Source: SpSt-583 sp034434015
Lineage (GTDB): Bacteria > Chloroflexota > Anaerolineae > Anaerolineales > UBA6663
Assembly (NCBI GenBank): GCA_034434015.1
Contig: DAOUAB010000197.1
Location: forward strand, 1-13,552
Length of the DNA stretch: 13,552 nt
Reading direction: 5' to 3'
Part shown: one piece after another, positions 1 through 7,756 of the stretch
Position numbering within the stretch: the first letter of the stretch is position 1
Layout: each line of letters opens with the position of its first letter
Notes under the pieces: model-generated
What the model saw: the letters and a program-made list of their open reading frames with translations, nothing else
What the model was told of the DNA's origin: nothing
Database searches by the model: none
Translations under genes and position numbers: made by a program

Positions 1-314
1 TCGACAGCCAGGAGGCCCAGCCGGCCGGGCGTCAGCCAGTGCCCGCGGCCCGTGTGCACGAGGCTGAAGGCGAACAGCGTGGTCGGCGCAATGACGACGC
101 CCACATACGTGGCGTCCAGCCAGAAGAGGCGGGCGGCCGGGTCGGCCGTGAGCCAGTGGATGGCGTAGGTGAGCGACCACTCAGCCAGGGCGAGCAGGAG
201 GAGCGTCAGCGCCGCGGCGCCGGGGGCCGGGCGGCGCCGCCAGACCGGGACGGCCACCAGGGCCGCGGTGACACCCGAAAGCGCCAGCCAGGCGGCGTAA
301 GCCGGCGCGATCAT
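1..314 (-). CDS. Sensor protein with 7TM histidine-kinase-type N-terminus (partial, runs off left edge)
   Basis: The first 104 codons are visible and remain open to the window edge. The ATG at 314-312 overlaps the TGA of the upstream permease as ATGA, so the start is well fixed by translational coupling. The visible protein is hydrophobic, with three likely membrane helices at about residues 4-23, 38-58 and 66-90. It ends in a stretch with the motif WLDATYVGVVIAP followed by FSLVHTGR and a WLTP loop. That helix pattern (Trp-rich helix, then an aromatic helix and a TGR/W turn) is what I know from the 7TM N-terminal region of membrane histidine kinases and related sensors (HisKA_7TM type). The effector domain (kinase, GGDEF or other) lies outside the window. 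It is probably the last-read gene of the importer operon, which suggests sensing linked to solute uptake. I am fairly sure it is a real gene and moderately sure of the family. Confidence 0.7.
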   Translation of the reverse strand, partial: MIAPAYAAWLALSGVTAALVAVPVWRRRPAPGAAALTLLLLALAEWSLTYAIHWLTADPAARLFWLDATYVGVVIAPTTLFAFSLVHTGRGHWLTPGRLGLLAV

Positions 315-1225
315 CCGGGGCCATCCAGCCGGGCGGCCCGCGCCCGGGCGCGGCGCGCGGCGTACACGTAGAGCGCCAGCAGCGTCGCCAGGTAGGGGAC
401 CATGCCCGTGAACTGGGCCGGGACGTCGGCGGATTGCAGCAGCAGGCCGAGCCCGTCTGAGAACCCGAACAGCAGGGCGATGAGGGCCAGGCCCCCCGGG
501 TGGCCGTTGACCAGGATGATGGCGGCCAGCGAGATCCAGCCCCGCCCGGCGGACATGTTCTCGGCAAACAGGCGCACATAGCCGAGCGACAGGAACGCGC
601 CGCCCAGCCCGCACAGACCGCCGCAGATCAGCAGCGCCCAGGCGCGCACCCGCGCGGCCGGCACGCCGCTCGAATCCAGGCTGGCGGCGTTGTAGCCCGC
701 GGCCCGCAGCCGCAGCCCGAAGCGCGTCCGGAAGATCAGGTACGCGCTGGCCGCGGTCGCCAGCGCGGCGACGTAGATCATCAGGTTCTGGCCGCTGAGG
801 ATCGGCCCCAGGACCGGGACGTCGTGCAGCAGCGGGATCGTCACGGCCGGGATGGCCTGGAGGCGCGGATCGGCCAGGCTGCCCTTGACGTCGAAGATCT
901 GGCGCAGCAGGTAGGTGGTGGCGCCGACCGCGAACAGGTTGAGGGCGATGCCGGTGACGAACTCGTCGGTCTTGAGCACGACCGCGAACAGGATGAAGAG
1001 CGCAGCCATCGCCGACGCGCCCAGCACGGCGCAGAGCACGCCCGCCATCCAGCTCTGGAAGAAATAGGCGCCCAGCACCGCGCAGAAGGCGCCGACCAGC
1101 AGCATGCCCTCCATGGCGATGTTGAACATGCCGGCGTAGTACGTGAACGCGCCGCCCAGCGCCGCCAGCAGGATCGGCGTCGCGCCGGAGAGGGTGCCCG
1201 CGATCAGGCCGATGAGGATACGCAT
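311..1225 (-). CDS. ABC transporter permease, BmpA/nucleoside-uptake type (second permease)
   Basis: A 304-residue integral membrane protein of the BPD_transp_2 superfamily, the permease class shared by nucleoside, riboflavin, ribose and branched-chain amino acid importers. It begins with a helix containing SGATPILLAALGG, followed by FNIAMEGMLLVGAF. The N-I-x-x-E-G-M signature is typical of the NupQ/YufQ-like permease of BmpA systems. Eight to ten hydrophobic helices can be counted. The 'YNAASLDSSGVPAARVRAWA' stretch around two thirds in matches the cytoplasmic coupling loop (normally G-x-N-x-x-A-A-x-x-G-I) that contacts the ATPase. It lies 85 bases after the first permease, and its TGA overlaps the ATG of the 7TM sensor. 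No strong Shine-Dalgarno precedes the ATG at 1225; the leader is occupied by a repeat. Substrate cannot be read from sequence; a purine nucleoside or riboflavin-like solute is a family-based guess. Confidence 0.9.
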   Translation of the reverse strand: MRILIGLIAGTLSGATPILLAALGGAFTYYAGMFNIAMEGMLLVGAFCAVLGAYFFQSWMAGVLCAVLGASAMAALFILFAVVLKTDEFVTGIALNLFAVGATTYLLRQIFDVKGSLADPRLQAIPAVTIPLLHDVPVLGPILSGQNLMIYVAALATAASAYLIFRTRFGLRLRAAGYNAASLDSSGVPAARVRAWALLICGGLCGLGGAFLSLGYVRLFAENMSAGRGWISLAAIILVNGHPGGLALIALLFGFSDGLGLLLQSADVPAQFTGMVPYLATLLALYVYAARRARARAARLDGPG

Positions 1226-1234
1226 TGCGTTTCG

Positions 1235-1297
1235 CCGCGAATTTCGCGGATGGTCACGGAGGTGTGTCGAGAATTCGTGAAATCCATGTCATTCGTG
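1235..1297. repeat. Small intergenic repeat element with ATTCGTG units and a CCGCGAA/TTCGCGG palindrome
   Basis: Between the two permease genes lies a block of lower GC than its surroundings. It holds a perfect inverted repeat of 7-base arms, CCGCGAA-T-TTCGCGG, at 1235-1249. It also holds three units at 9-base spacing: ATTCGTG (1273), ATCCATG (1282) and ATTCGTG (1291). The pattern resembles the short ATTCGTG/ATTCGCG-rich intergenic repeats I recall from several environmental bacterial genomes, though I cannot search here to confirm. It ends about ten bases before the permease start codon (minus strand), so it forms most of that gene's leader. Confidence 0.5.
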
Positions 1298-1310
1298 GCC
1301 TGAATCAGGT

Positions 1311-2363
1311 TCAGTCTGGAGCCGGGGCCAGGGGTCTGGCCCGCGCCTGCCGCCGCGCGGTCCAGGCGTCCAGCCAGGCGCTGATCCGGCCGCGGCTGGC
1401 GACGACCACCAGCACGATGATGGCCTGCAGGACCTGGATGAACTCGCTCGGCACGGCCGTGATCAATTCCATGCCCAGCGCCCCGGTCTGCAGCGCGCTG
1501 AAGAACAGGCCGTACAGGACGGTGCCGGGCAGGCCGTTGTTCGCCACCACCGCGATCATCACGCCGTCCCAGGCGTAGTTGGCGCCCAGGCCCTTGAGGA
1601 AGCGGTGCGGGCCTGCCATCACCACCAGGCCGCCGGCCAGCCCGGCCAGCGCGCCGGTGACCAGCATGACGGTCACGAAGTTGCGGTCGATGTTGCAGCC
1701 GCCCAGCCGCGCGAAGAGCGCGTTCTGGCCGGTCAGGCGCCACTCGTAGCCGGCCGTCCAGCGCTGGAACACGAACCCGATCGCGGCCGCCGCCAGGGCC
1801 AGGACGAGCAGGCCGCTGCTGAAGCCGCCCCACTCCGGCAGCCAGCCGGACGGCTGGATGGCCGGCGTCATCGGCGAGAAGGCGCCCGGATCGGCGAACG
1901 GCCCGGTGATGGCCCAGAACGTGAACAGGTCGGCGATCGAGTTCAGCATCAGCGTGACGATGAACTCGCTCATGTTGAAGGCGCGCCGCAGCAGCGCGGC
2001 CACGCCCGCCCACAGCGCGCCGCCCAGCATCGCCAGCAGCAGCAGGGCCGGGATCAGCAGCGGGGCGGGCAGGGGGAGATAGAGCCCGCCGACGGTGGCG
2101 AACAGCGCCCCCATCACCAGTTGCCCCGGCTGGCCCAGGTTGACCGGGCCGGACGCGAACGCCACCGACGCGGACAGGCCGGTGAGGATCAGGGGGATGG
2201 CGTTCTTGAGCGTCGTCGCCAGCGAGTCGGCGTCCGCCAGCGAGAACTCGAACAGGGCCGCGTACGTGGCGGCCGGGTTGTAGCCCTGGGCCAGCATCAC
2301 GCCTGCCCCGATCAGCAGGGCGACCAGGATTCCGGCCAGGCCTGTCCACAGGGAACGCGGCAT
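1311..2363 (-). CDS. ABC transporter permease, BmpA/nucleoside-uptake type (first permease)
   Basis: About 350 residues, a polytopic membrane protein of the NupP/YufP-like branch of BPD_transp_2. After an N-terminal helix it shows YNPAATYAALFEFSLADADSLATTLKNAIPLILTGLS. This is the periplasmic region plus the 'P-L-x-L-T-G-L' entry helix characteristic of this permease, followed by 'FASGPVNLGQPGQLVMGALFA', equivalent to the F-N-I-G-x-E-G-Q motif with Asn kept. A coupling loop with GQNALFARLGGCNIDRN is visible near residue 215. I place the start at ATG 2363, eight bases inside a TTG at 2372 that overlaps the ATPase stop codon by four bases; either would keep the protein intact, and neither has a clear Shine-Dalgarno. 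It follows the ATPase directly, consistent with one polycistronic message. It pairs with the second permease to form the membrane channel. Confidence 0.9.
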   Translation of the reverse strand: MPRSLWTGLAGILVALLIGAGVMLAQGYNPAATYAALFEFSLADADSLATTLKNAIPLILTGLSASVAFASGPVNLGQPGQLVMGALFATVGGLYLPLPAPLLIPALLLLAMLGGALWAGVAALLRRAFNMSEFIVTLMLNSIADLFTFWAITGPFADPGAFSPMTPAIQPSGWLPEWGGFSSGLLVLALAAAAIGFVFQRWTAGYEWRLTGQNALFARLGGCNIDRNFVTVMLVTGALAGLAGGLVVMAGPHRFLKGLGANYAWDGVMIAVVANNGLPGTVLYGLFFSALQTGALGMELITAVPSEFIQVLQAIIVLVVVASRGRISAWLDAWTARRQARARPLAPAPD

Positions 2364-2368
2364 AACGA

Positions 2369-3929
<1,561 letters not shown>

Positions 3930-3946
<17 letters not shown>

Positions 3947-4024
3947 CGGATGGGAAGCGGATCAGCGGACAGGAAGCGGATAAACGGATGAGAAGGGATA
4001 ATCCCGTTCCCACCCGTTTATCCG
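3930..4024. repeat. CGGAT-rich direct repeats with a long imperfect hairpin between lipoprotein and ATPase genes
   Basis: Short units of the type (A)ACGGAT or AAGCGGAT recur at 3933, 3944, 3955, 3975 and 3984. The right half folds as a long inverted repeat: CGGATAAACGG (3977-3987) is exactly complementary to CCGTTTATCCG (4014-4024), and an inner GGGAT-A-ATCCC palindrome sits at 3995-4005. Neither strand has a T-run after the stem, so this is not a classical intrinsic terminator. Its place after the lipoprotein gene is where importer operons often carry an mRNA-stabilising or partially terminating hairpin that lets the binding protein be made in excess. The repeats run into the presumed start of the ATPase gene. 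Confidence 0.6.
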
Positions 4025-4051
4025 TCAGGCCGCCGGCTATCCGAGGCCGGC

Positions 4052-5068
4052 TTACGGCTGATAGCGCTCGATCTTCAGCTTGCCGTCAATGATGTCCTTG
4101 CGGATCGCCAGCACACGGTCGATGCTGGCCTGGGGCAGGACCTTGATCTGGGCCTCGAAGACCATGTCCACGCCGTTGCGGGCGACGCCGTACTCCAGCA
4201 CCTGGCCGGGCTGGTACGTGCCGTCGGCGATGGTCTTGTAAACCTCCTCCATGGACAGGCCGACGTTCTTGACCATGCTGCCGGCCACGAAGCCGGGCTC
4301 CAGGTCGTTCTGGTTGGTGTCCACGCCGATGGCGTACAGCCCGCGCTCCCGGGCGGCCTGCAGCACCCCCAGGCCGGCCGCCGCCGCCACCTGGAAGACC
4401 ACGTCGGCCTTCTGGTCGTAGAGCTGCAGGGCGGCCTGCTTGCCCTTGGCCGGGTCGTCCCAGGCCCCGCCCAGATACTTGCGCTCCACGACGATGGCCG
4501 GGTCGATGGCCCGGGCCCCGTTCTCGTAGGCGAAGATGAAAGCGTCCACCACCGGGTCCACGTCCCCGCCGACCACGCCGATCCGTTTGTCGGTGTTGAC
4601 GTTCTTGATCGTCGTGTCGATGGTCAGCAGCGCGGCGGTGACGCCGGCCAGGTAGGCGGCTTCTTCCTCGATGTAGTCCACCGACGTGATCGTGTTCTTC
4701 GAGTTCTGGACGACCGTGTCCAGGTTGACGAAGATCTTCTCCGGGTTGGCGTCGGCGACGGCCTTGAGCTGATCTTCGAAGCCGTACGAGATGACGAAGA
4801 TCACGTCGGCGAACTCGACCGCGGCCTGCAGGCCCGGCTCGTACTTGGCGGCGTCGAAGTTGGCCTCGATGACGCGCGTCTCCACGCCGTACTGCTTGGC
4901 GATGTTGTCCAGCCCGGCCTTGCCGGAATCGTAGAAGGCCTCGTCGCCCAGGGCGCCGTTGATCAGGTAGACCACGCGCTTGGGCGCGGCGGCGGGTGTG
5001 GCCGCCGGCGCGCAGGCGCTCAGGAGCAACGCGGCCAGCGCGACCAGCGAAAAGAGCTTGCTGTTCAT
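4052..5068 (-). CDS. BmpA/PnrA-family substrate-binding lipoprotein
   Basis: 338 residues, the solute-binding lipoprotein of the importer, anchored outside the membrane. The start is ATG 5068: a perfect GGAGGAG at 5080-5074 lies five bases upstream, and the protein then opens with a lipoprotein signal peptide (short N-region, hydrophobic LVALAALLL, lipobox LSAC, lipidated Cys19) and an Ala-Pro-Thr linker. The open frame extends 35 codons further upstream, but that part overlaps the promoter and has no signal character. The mature part has the BmpA layout: VVYLINGALGDEAFYDSG at the N-terminus, ADVIFVISYGFEDQL, KIFVNLDTVVQN, SVDYIEEEAAYLAGVTAALLT, IGVVGGDVDPVVDAF and IGVDTNQND. The usual Asn of the D-x-x-F-N motif is Tyr here (EAFYDSG), which could shift substrate preference. 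Known members bind purine nucleosides or riboflavin; I cannot assign the ligand. It is the first gene of the operon. Confidence 0.92.
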   Translation of the reverse strand: MNSKLFSLVALAALLLSACAPAATPAAAPKRVVYLINGALGDEAFYDSGKAGLDNIAKQYGVETRVIEANFDAAKYEPGLQAAVEFADVIFVISYGFEDQLKAVADANPEKIFVNLDTVVQNSKNTITSVDYIEEEAAYLAGVTAALLTIDTTIKNVNTDKRIGVVGGDVDPVVDAFIFAYENGARAIDPAIVVERKYLGGAWDDPAKGKQAALQLYDQKADVVFQVAAAAGLGVLQAARERGLYAIGVDTNQNDLEPGFVAGSMVKNVGLSMEEVYKTIADGTYQPGQVLEYGVARNGVDMVFEAQIKVLPQASIDRVLAIRKDIIDGKLKIERYQP

Positions 5069-5100
5069 GGGTTCTCCTCCAGAGGTGGGTGGTGGGCCCG

Positions 5101-5129
5101 ATTCTACCCGGCCCGGCGGGGGGCGGCAA
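5101..5129 (-). promoter_or_regulatory. Candidate sigma-70-type promoter of the importer operon
   Basis: On the minus strand TTGCCG (5129-5124) and TAGAAT (5106-5101) are separated by exactly 17 bases, matching consensus at 4 of 6 and 5 of 6 positions. Transcription would begin near 5094, giving a leader of about 25 bases containing the GGAGGAG ribosome site of the lipoprotein gene. The predicted start therefore excludes the longer open reading frame upstream. No experimental data. Confidence 0.5.
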
Positions 5130-5157
5130 ACCACGGTCGGCGGGCGGCCCAAAAAAC

Positions 5158-5195
5158 TGACAGCCCTTGTCAAATGGCCGGGCCTGTGTTAAATT
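5158..5195 (+). promoter_or_regulatory. Candidate promoter of the rpsF operon with an overlapping TGACA-N5-TGTCA inverted repeat
   Basis: TTGTCA at 5167-5172 (5 of 6 to the -35 consensus) is followed after 16-17 bases by TTAAAT/TAAATT at 5189-5195 (4 of 6 to -10). Transcription would start near 5202, about 100 bases before rpsF. The -35 box is the right arm of a perfect inverted repeat, TGACA at 5158-5162 and TGTCA at 5168-5172, which could be a protein-binding site. The region lies between two divergent promoters whose -35 elements are roughly 40 bases apart. Confidence 0.45.
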
Positions 5196-5202
5196 TCACG
5201 CT

Positions 5203-5300
5203 CGCTGCGCGGGGCCGCTTCGCCCCGCGGCTTTCTGCTCGCATTAGGCGCGGCGCCCCGCCGGGCCGAACCGGGCTTATCCCGTAGAAAGGACAATCGC
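5203..5300 (+). promoter_or_regulatory. Structured GC-rich leader of rpsF; possible S6:S18 autoregulatory site
   Basis: The predicted leader contains a 7-bp stem CGCGGGG/CCCCGCG (5208-5214 with 5223-5229) closing a loop that starts with CCG, and a second stem CGGCG/CGCCG (5251-5255 with 5259-5263). The rpsF ribosome site AAAGGA is at 5288-5293. In many bacteria rpsF leaders carry a hairpin with an exposed CCG that binds the S6:S18 complex and represses translation. The presence of a hairpin with CCG in a leader of an rpsF-ssb-rpsR operon fits, but GC-rich DNA makes stems easily and I have not tested the consensus. Confidence 0.3.
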
Positions 5301-5588
5301 ATGCGTGACTATGAAGTGGCGTTTATCGCCCAGCCGGACCTGGACGAGGCCTCGCTGAACGCCCTGATCGAAAAGACCAAGAGCTGGATCAGCGCCACCG
5401 GCGGCCAGGTGGTCAACATCGACAACTGGGGCCGCCGCCGCCTGGCGTACCCCATCCGCAAACAGCAGGAAGGGCAATACGTCTTCGTGCAGGCGCAGAT
5501 GTCGGCGGCGGCCACGCGCGAGGTGGAGCGCAACCTGCGCTTCACCGAGCAGGTCCTGCGCTTCCTGATCGTCCGCGCCGACGAGTAG
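5301..5588 (+). CDS. rpsF: 30S ribosomal protein S6
   Basis: 95 residues, the usual length for S6. It begins MRDYEVAFIAQPDLDE, continues with NIDNWGRRRLAYPIRKQQEGQYV in the middle and ends FTEQVLRFLIVRADE. The 'W-G-R-R-x-L-A-Y-P-I' strand is the hallmark of the family. S6 is a ferredoxin-like fold protein that binds S18 and helix 22-23 of 16S rRNA in the platform of the small subunit. AAAGGA at 5288-5293, seven bases before ATG, supports the start. It is the first gene of an operon with ssb and rpsR, the standard bacterial arrangement, here extended by a parvulin gene. The acidic C-terminal tail seen in some S6 proteins is absent. Confidence 0.97.
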   Translation: MRDYEVAFIAQPDLDEASLNALIEKTKSWISATGGQVVNIDNWGRRRLAYPIRKQQEGQYVFVQAQMSAAATREVERNLRFTEQVLRFLIVRADE

Positions 5589-5625
5589 GCCGCCTGCGTT
5601 CCAGGCCCGCACAGGAGAGGTCGCC

Positions 5626-6033
5626 ATGAGCCGTGGGCTGAACAAAGTCATGATTATCGGGAACCTGGGCCGGGACCCGGAGATGCGCTTCACGCCCTCC
5701 GGGCGGCCGGTGACGTCGTTCACGGTGGCCACCTCGCGCACGTGGAATTCGCCCGACGGCGAGCGCCACGAGGAGACCGAGTGGTTCAACGTGGTGGCCT
5801 GGGGCAAACTGGCCGAGACCTGCAAGCAATACCTCGTCAAGGGCCAGCAGGTGTATGTGGAGGGGCGTTTGCAGACCCGGCGCTGGGAAGACCAGGAGGG
5901 CCGCAAGCACTTCAGCACCGAGATCGTGGCCGACCGCATGCTGATGCTGGGCGACCGCAAAACGGCCCACCCGGGCGAGGGCGCGCCGCTGGGCGCCGAG
6001 AATTTCTCGGACGAGGATGAGTTTCCGTTCTAA
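5626..6033 (+). CDS. ssb: Single-stranded DNA-binding protein
   Basis: 135 residues. An N-terminal OB fold (about 1-105) carries typical SSB motifs: LNKVMIIGNLGRDPEMRFTPSG, TEWFNVVAWGKLAETC, YLVKGQQVYVEGRLQTR and a closing IVADRMLMLG. The C-terminus ends in DEDEFPF, the acidic tip with a terminal Pro-Phe that recruits DNA repair and replication partners. The linker between fold and tip is short, about 25 residues, and lacks the Gly/Gln-rich region of enterobacterial SSB. Role: binds ssDNA as a tetramer in replication, recombination and repair. The start is supported by AGGAGAGG a few bases before ATG 5626. It sits 37 bases after rpsF and 42 before rpsR, as part of one transcript. Confidence 0.97.
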   Translation: MSRGLNKVMIIGNLGRDPEMRFTPSGRPVTSFTVATSRTWNSPDGERHEETEWFNVVAWGKLAETCKQYLVKGQQVYVEGRLQTRRWEDQEGRKHFSTEIVADRMLMLGDRKTAHPGEGAPLGAENFSDEDEFPF

Positions 6034-6075
6034 GCGCTTATTGGGCCGGGGCGACCCGGCTGGGAGAGGACAACC

Positions 6076-6363
6076 ATGGACCGCGACAACGTTCAAGAAC
6101 AAGCGACCACCCCGGATGAGGGGCACGACAGCGGGCCGCGCTATAGCCGCGGGCCGCGCCCGATGATCCGCATCACCATCAGCGACATCAAGCAGATCAG
6201 CTACAAGAACCCCGAGTTCCTGCGCCAGTTCGTCACCGACCGCGGCAAACTGCGCCCGCGCCGCCAGACCGGCATCTCGGCCAGCCAGCAGCGCCTGGTG
6301 GCCCAGGCCGTCAAGCGCGCCCGGCACATGGCCCTGTTGCCCTTCGACCGCGAACGCATTTAG
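6076..6363 (+). CDS. rpsR: 30S ribosomal protein S18
   Basis: 95 residues. The C-terminal two thirds is a standard S18: ISYKNPEFLRQFVTDRGKLRPRRQTGISASQQRLVAQAVKRARHMALLPF. The conserved K-[IL]-R-P-R-R-x-T-G and the K-R-A-R-x-[IM]-A-L-L-P-[FY] end are both present. The Cys residues of the zinc-binding form are absent, so this is the zinc-independent type. The first 30 residues form an extra acidic then Arg/Gly-rich extension that is probably disordered. An internal ATG at 6163 would remove it, but GGAGAGGA lies seven bases or less before ATG 6076, which favours the long form. S18 pairs with S6 on the 30S platform. The next gene begins five bases after its stop codon. Confidence 0.95.
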   Translation: MDRDNVQEQATTPDEGHDSGPRYSRGPRPMIRITISDIKQISYKNPEFLRQFVTDRGKLRPRRQTGISASQQRLVAQAVKRARHMALLPFDRERI

Positions 6364-6368
6364 CCCCT

Positions 6369-7706
6369 ATGAGCAAGAACAGGCCGGTCTCCGCCGGCGC
6401 GTTGACGCGCAAGCAGGTCTCGCGCGTGGAACGCGAGCGGCGCATGCAACGCAACGTGTTAATCGTCACGGCGGCGGTGGCCGCCGTGCTGGTGCTCATC
6501 CTGGGTTACGCCGCCATTGACGTCGGCGTGCTCCAGCCGCAGCAGGCGGTGGCGACCGTGAACGGCCAGGCCATCACCACGGCCCAGTTCCAGAAGGCCG
6601 TGCGTTACCGCCGCTTCCAGTTGCTCAACCAGTACGTGCAGCTGCAATCCAACCTCCAGTTGTTCAGCGGCGACAACCAGTTTTCGCAGTTTTTCCAGCA
6701 GCAGATCCAGCAGATCGAATTGCAGTTGAACGACCCGACGACGCTCGGCCGTGAAGTGCTCAACGACCTGATCGACGACGTGCTCATCCGCCAGGAGGCC
6801 GAGCGGCGCGGCCTGCAGATCAGCCCGGCCGAGCTCGAGCAGGGCGTGCAGGCGTTCTACGGCTACTTCCCGCAGGGCACGCCCACCCCCAGCCCGACGG
6901 TCCCCGTCGCCGACACGCCCACCTACGTGCCGCCGACGCTCAACCCGACCGTCGTGGCCGCCTGGACGCCGACCGCCACCCTGACCCCGACGGCGACGTT
7001 GACGGCGACGGCGGCGCCCAGCGCCACGCCCACCACCGGTCCCACCGCGACGCCGGAGCCGACCTTCACGCCCGAGCCGACCGAGACCCCGCTCAGCACG
7101 CAGGCCTACGCCACCCGCGTCGTCGGCTACCTGGACACGGTGCGCCGGCAGACCGGCCTGAGCGAGGCCGACGTGCGCGGCTTCATCGAGGCCGCCCTGT
7201 ACCGCGAGAAACTGGCCGGGCTTTTCGGCGCGGATATTGCCGCGACGGAGCTGCAGGTCCACGCCCGCCACATCCTGGTGGAAGACGAGGCGACCGCCGT
7301 GGACCTCAAGGCCCGCCTGGACGCGGGCGAACCGTGGGATGCGCTGGCGGCTGAGTTCTCGATCGATACGTCCAACGCCGCCAACGGCGGCGACCTGGGC
7401 TGGTTCGGAGCGGGCGCCATGGTGGCCGAGTTCGAGCAGGCGGCCTTTGCCACCGCGGTCGGGACCATCAGCGCCCCCGTGCAGACCCAGTTCGGCTGGC
7501 ACCTGATCCAGGTGCTGGAGAAGGGCGAGCGGCCTCTGTCCGCTTCCGCCCTCGAGCAGAAGCGTCAGGAGGCTTTCGACGAATGGCTGTCCGACCAGCG
7601 CCAGGCCACCGGCGCCGACGGCCAGCCGCTGGTTGAGACGTTCGACCTCTGGCTCAACCGCGTGCCGGACACGCCCAACCTGTCGAGCCTGTCCGGCCAG
7701 TCGTAA
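6369..7706 (+). CDS. Membrane-anchored parvulin-type peptidyl-prolyl isomerase / SurA-PrsA-like foldase with Thr-Pro linker
   Basis: 445 residues. A basic N-terminus (1-28) precedes one transmembrane helix (about 29-50), so the rest faces outside. Residues 56-168 look like a SurA_N/PrsA chaperone segment: ATVNGQAITTAQFQKAVRY, then long Gln-rich helices and VLNDLIDDVLIRQEAERRGLQISPAELE. Residues 170-243 (6876-7097) are a Thr/Pro/Ala linker that splits the chaperone helices; helical sequence resumes at 246-286. The parvulin domain spans about 297-386, with HARHILVED, NGGDLGWFG and the PVQTQFGWHLIQVLE ending that contains the conserved active-site His378. Role: cis-trans isomerisation of prolyl bonds and folding of exported proteins. 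It starts five bases after rpsR without a good Shine-Dalgarno, implying translational coupling, and a terminator follows at 7724. Placing an envelope foldase in the rpsF operon is unusual outside this lineage, as far as I know. Confidence 0.9.
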   Translation: MSKNRPVSAGALTRKQVSRVERERRMQRNVLIVTAAVAAVLVLILGYAAIDVGVLQPQQAVATVNGQAITTAQFQKAVRYRRFQLLNQYVQLQSNLQLFSGDNQFSQFFQQQIQQIELQLNDPTTLGREVLNDLIDDVLIRQEAERRGLQISPAELEQGVQAFYGYFPQGTPTPSPTVPVADTPTYVPPTLNPTVVAAWTPTATLTPTATLTATAAPSATPTTGPTATPEPTFTPEPTETPLSTQAYATRVVGYLDTVRRQTGLSEADVRGFIEAALYREKLAGLFGADIAATELQVHARHILVEDEATAVDLKARLDAGEPWDALAAEFSIDTSNAANGGDLGWFGAGAMVAEFEQAAFATAVGTISAPVQTQFGWHLIQVLEKGERPLSASALEQKRQEAFDEWLSDQRQATGADGQPLVETFDLWLNRVPDTPNLSSLSGQS

Positions 7707-7723
7707 AGACCTGGAACCCTGTG

Positions 7724-7753
7724 GAGCCGGCGCCCAGCGTCGGCTCTTTTTTT
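7724..7753 (+). terminator. Strong intrinsic terminator of the rpsF operon
   Basis: GAGCCG-GCG (7724-7732) pairs with CG-T-CGGCTC (7738-7746), giving a nine-pair stem with one G-T pair around a CCCAG loop, followed by seven T residues (7747-7753). It lies 18 bases after the parvulin stop codon. It is the clearest regulatory element in the window and marks the end of the ribosomal protein transcript. Confidence 0.9.
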
Positions 7754-7756
7754 GCA

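Noticed and set aside
5069..5173. Longer lipoprotein reading frame starting at 5173
   Set aside because: The extra 35 residues precede a perfect signal peptide with its own GGAGGAG ribosome site and overlap the candidate promoter.
7721..7756. GTG start of the exporter at 7721
   Set aside because: It would encode 12 residues from the intrinsic terminator stem and T-run; LysE-family proteins begin at the position matching ATG 7757.
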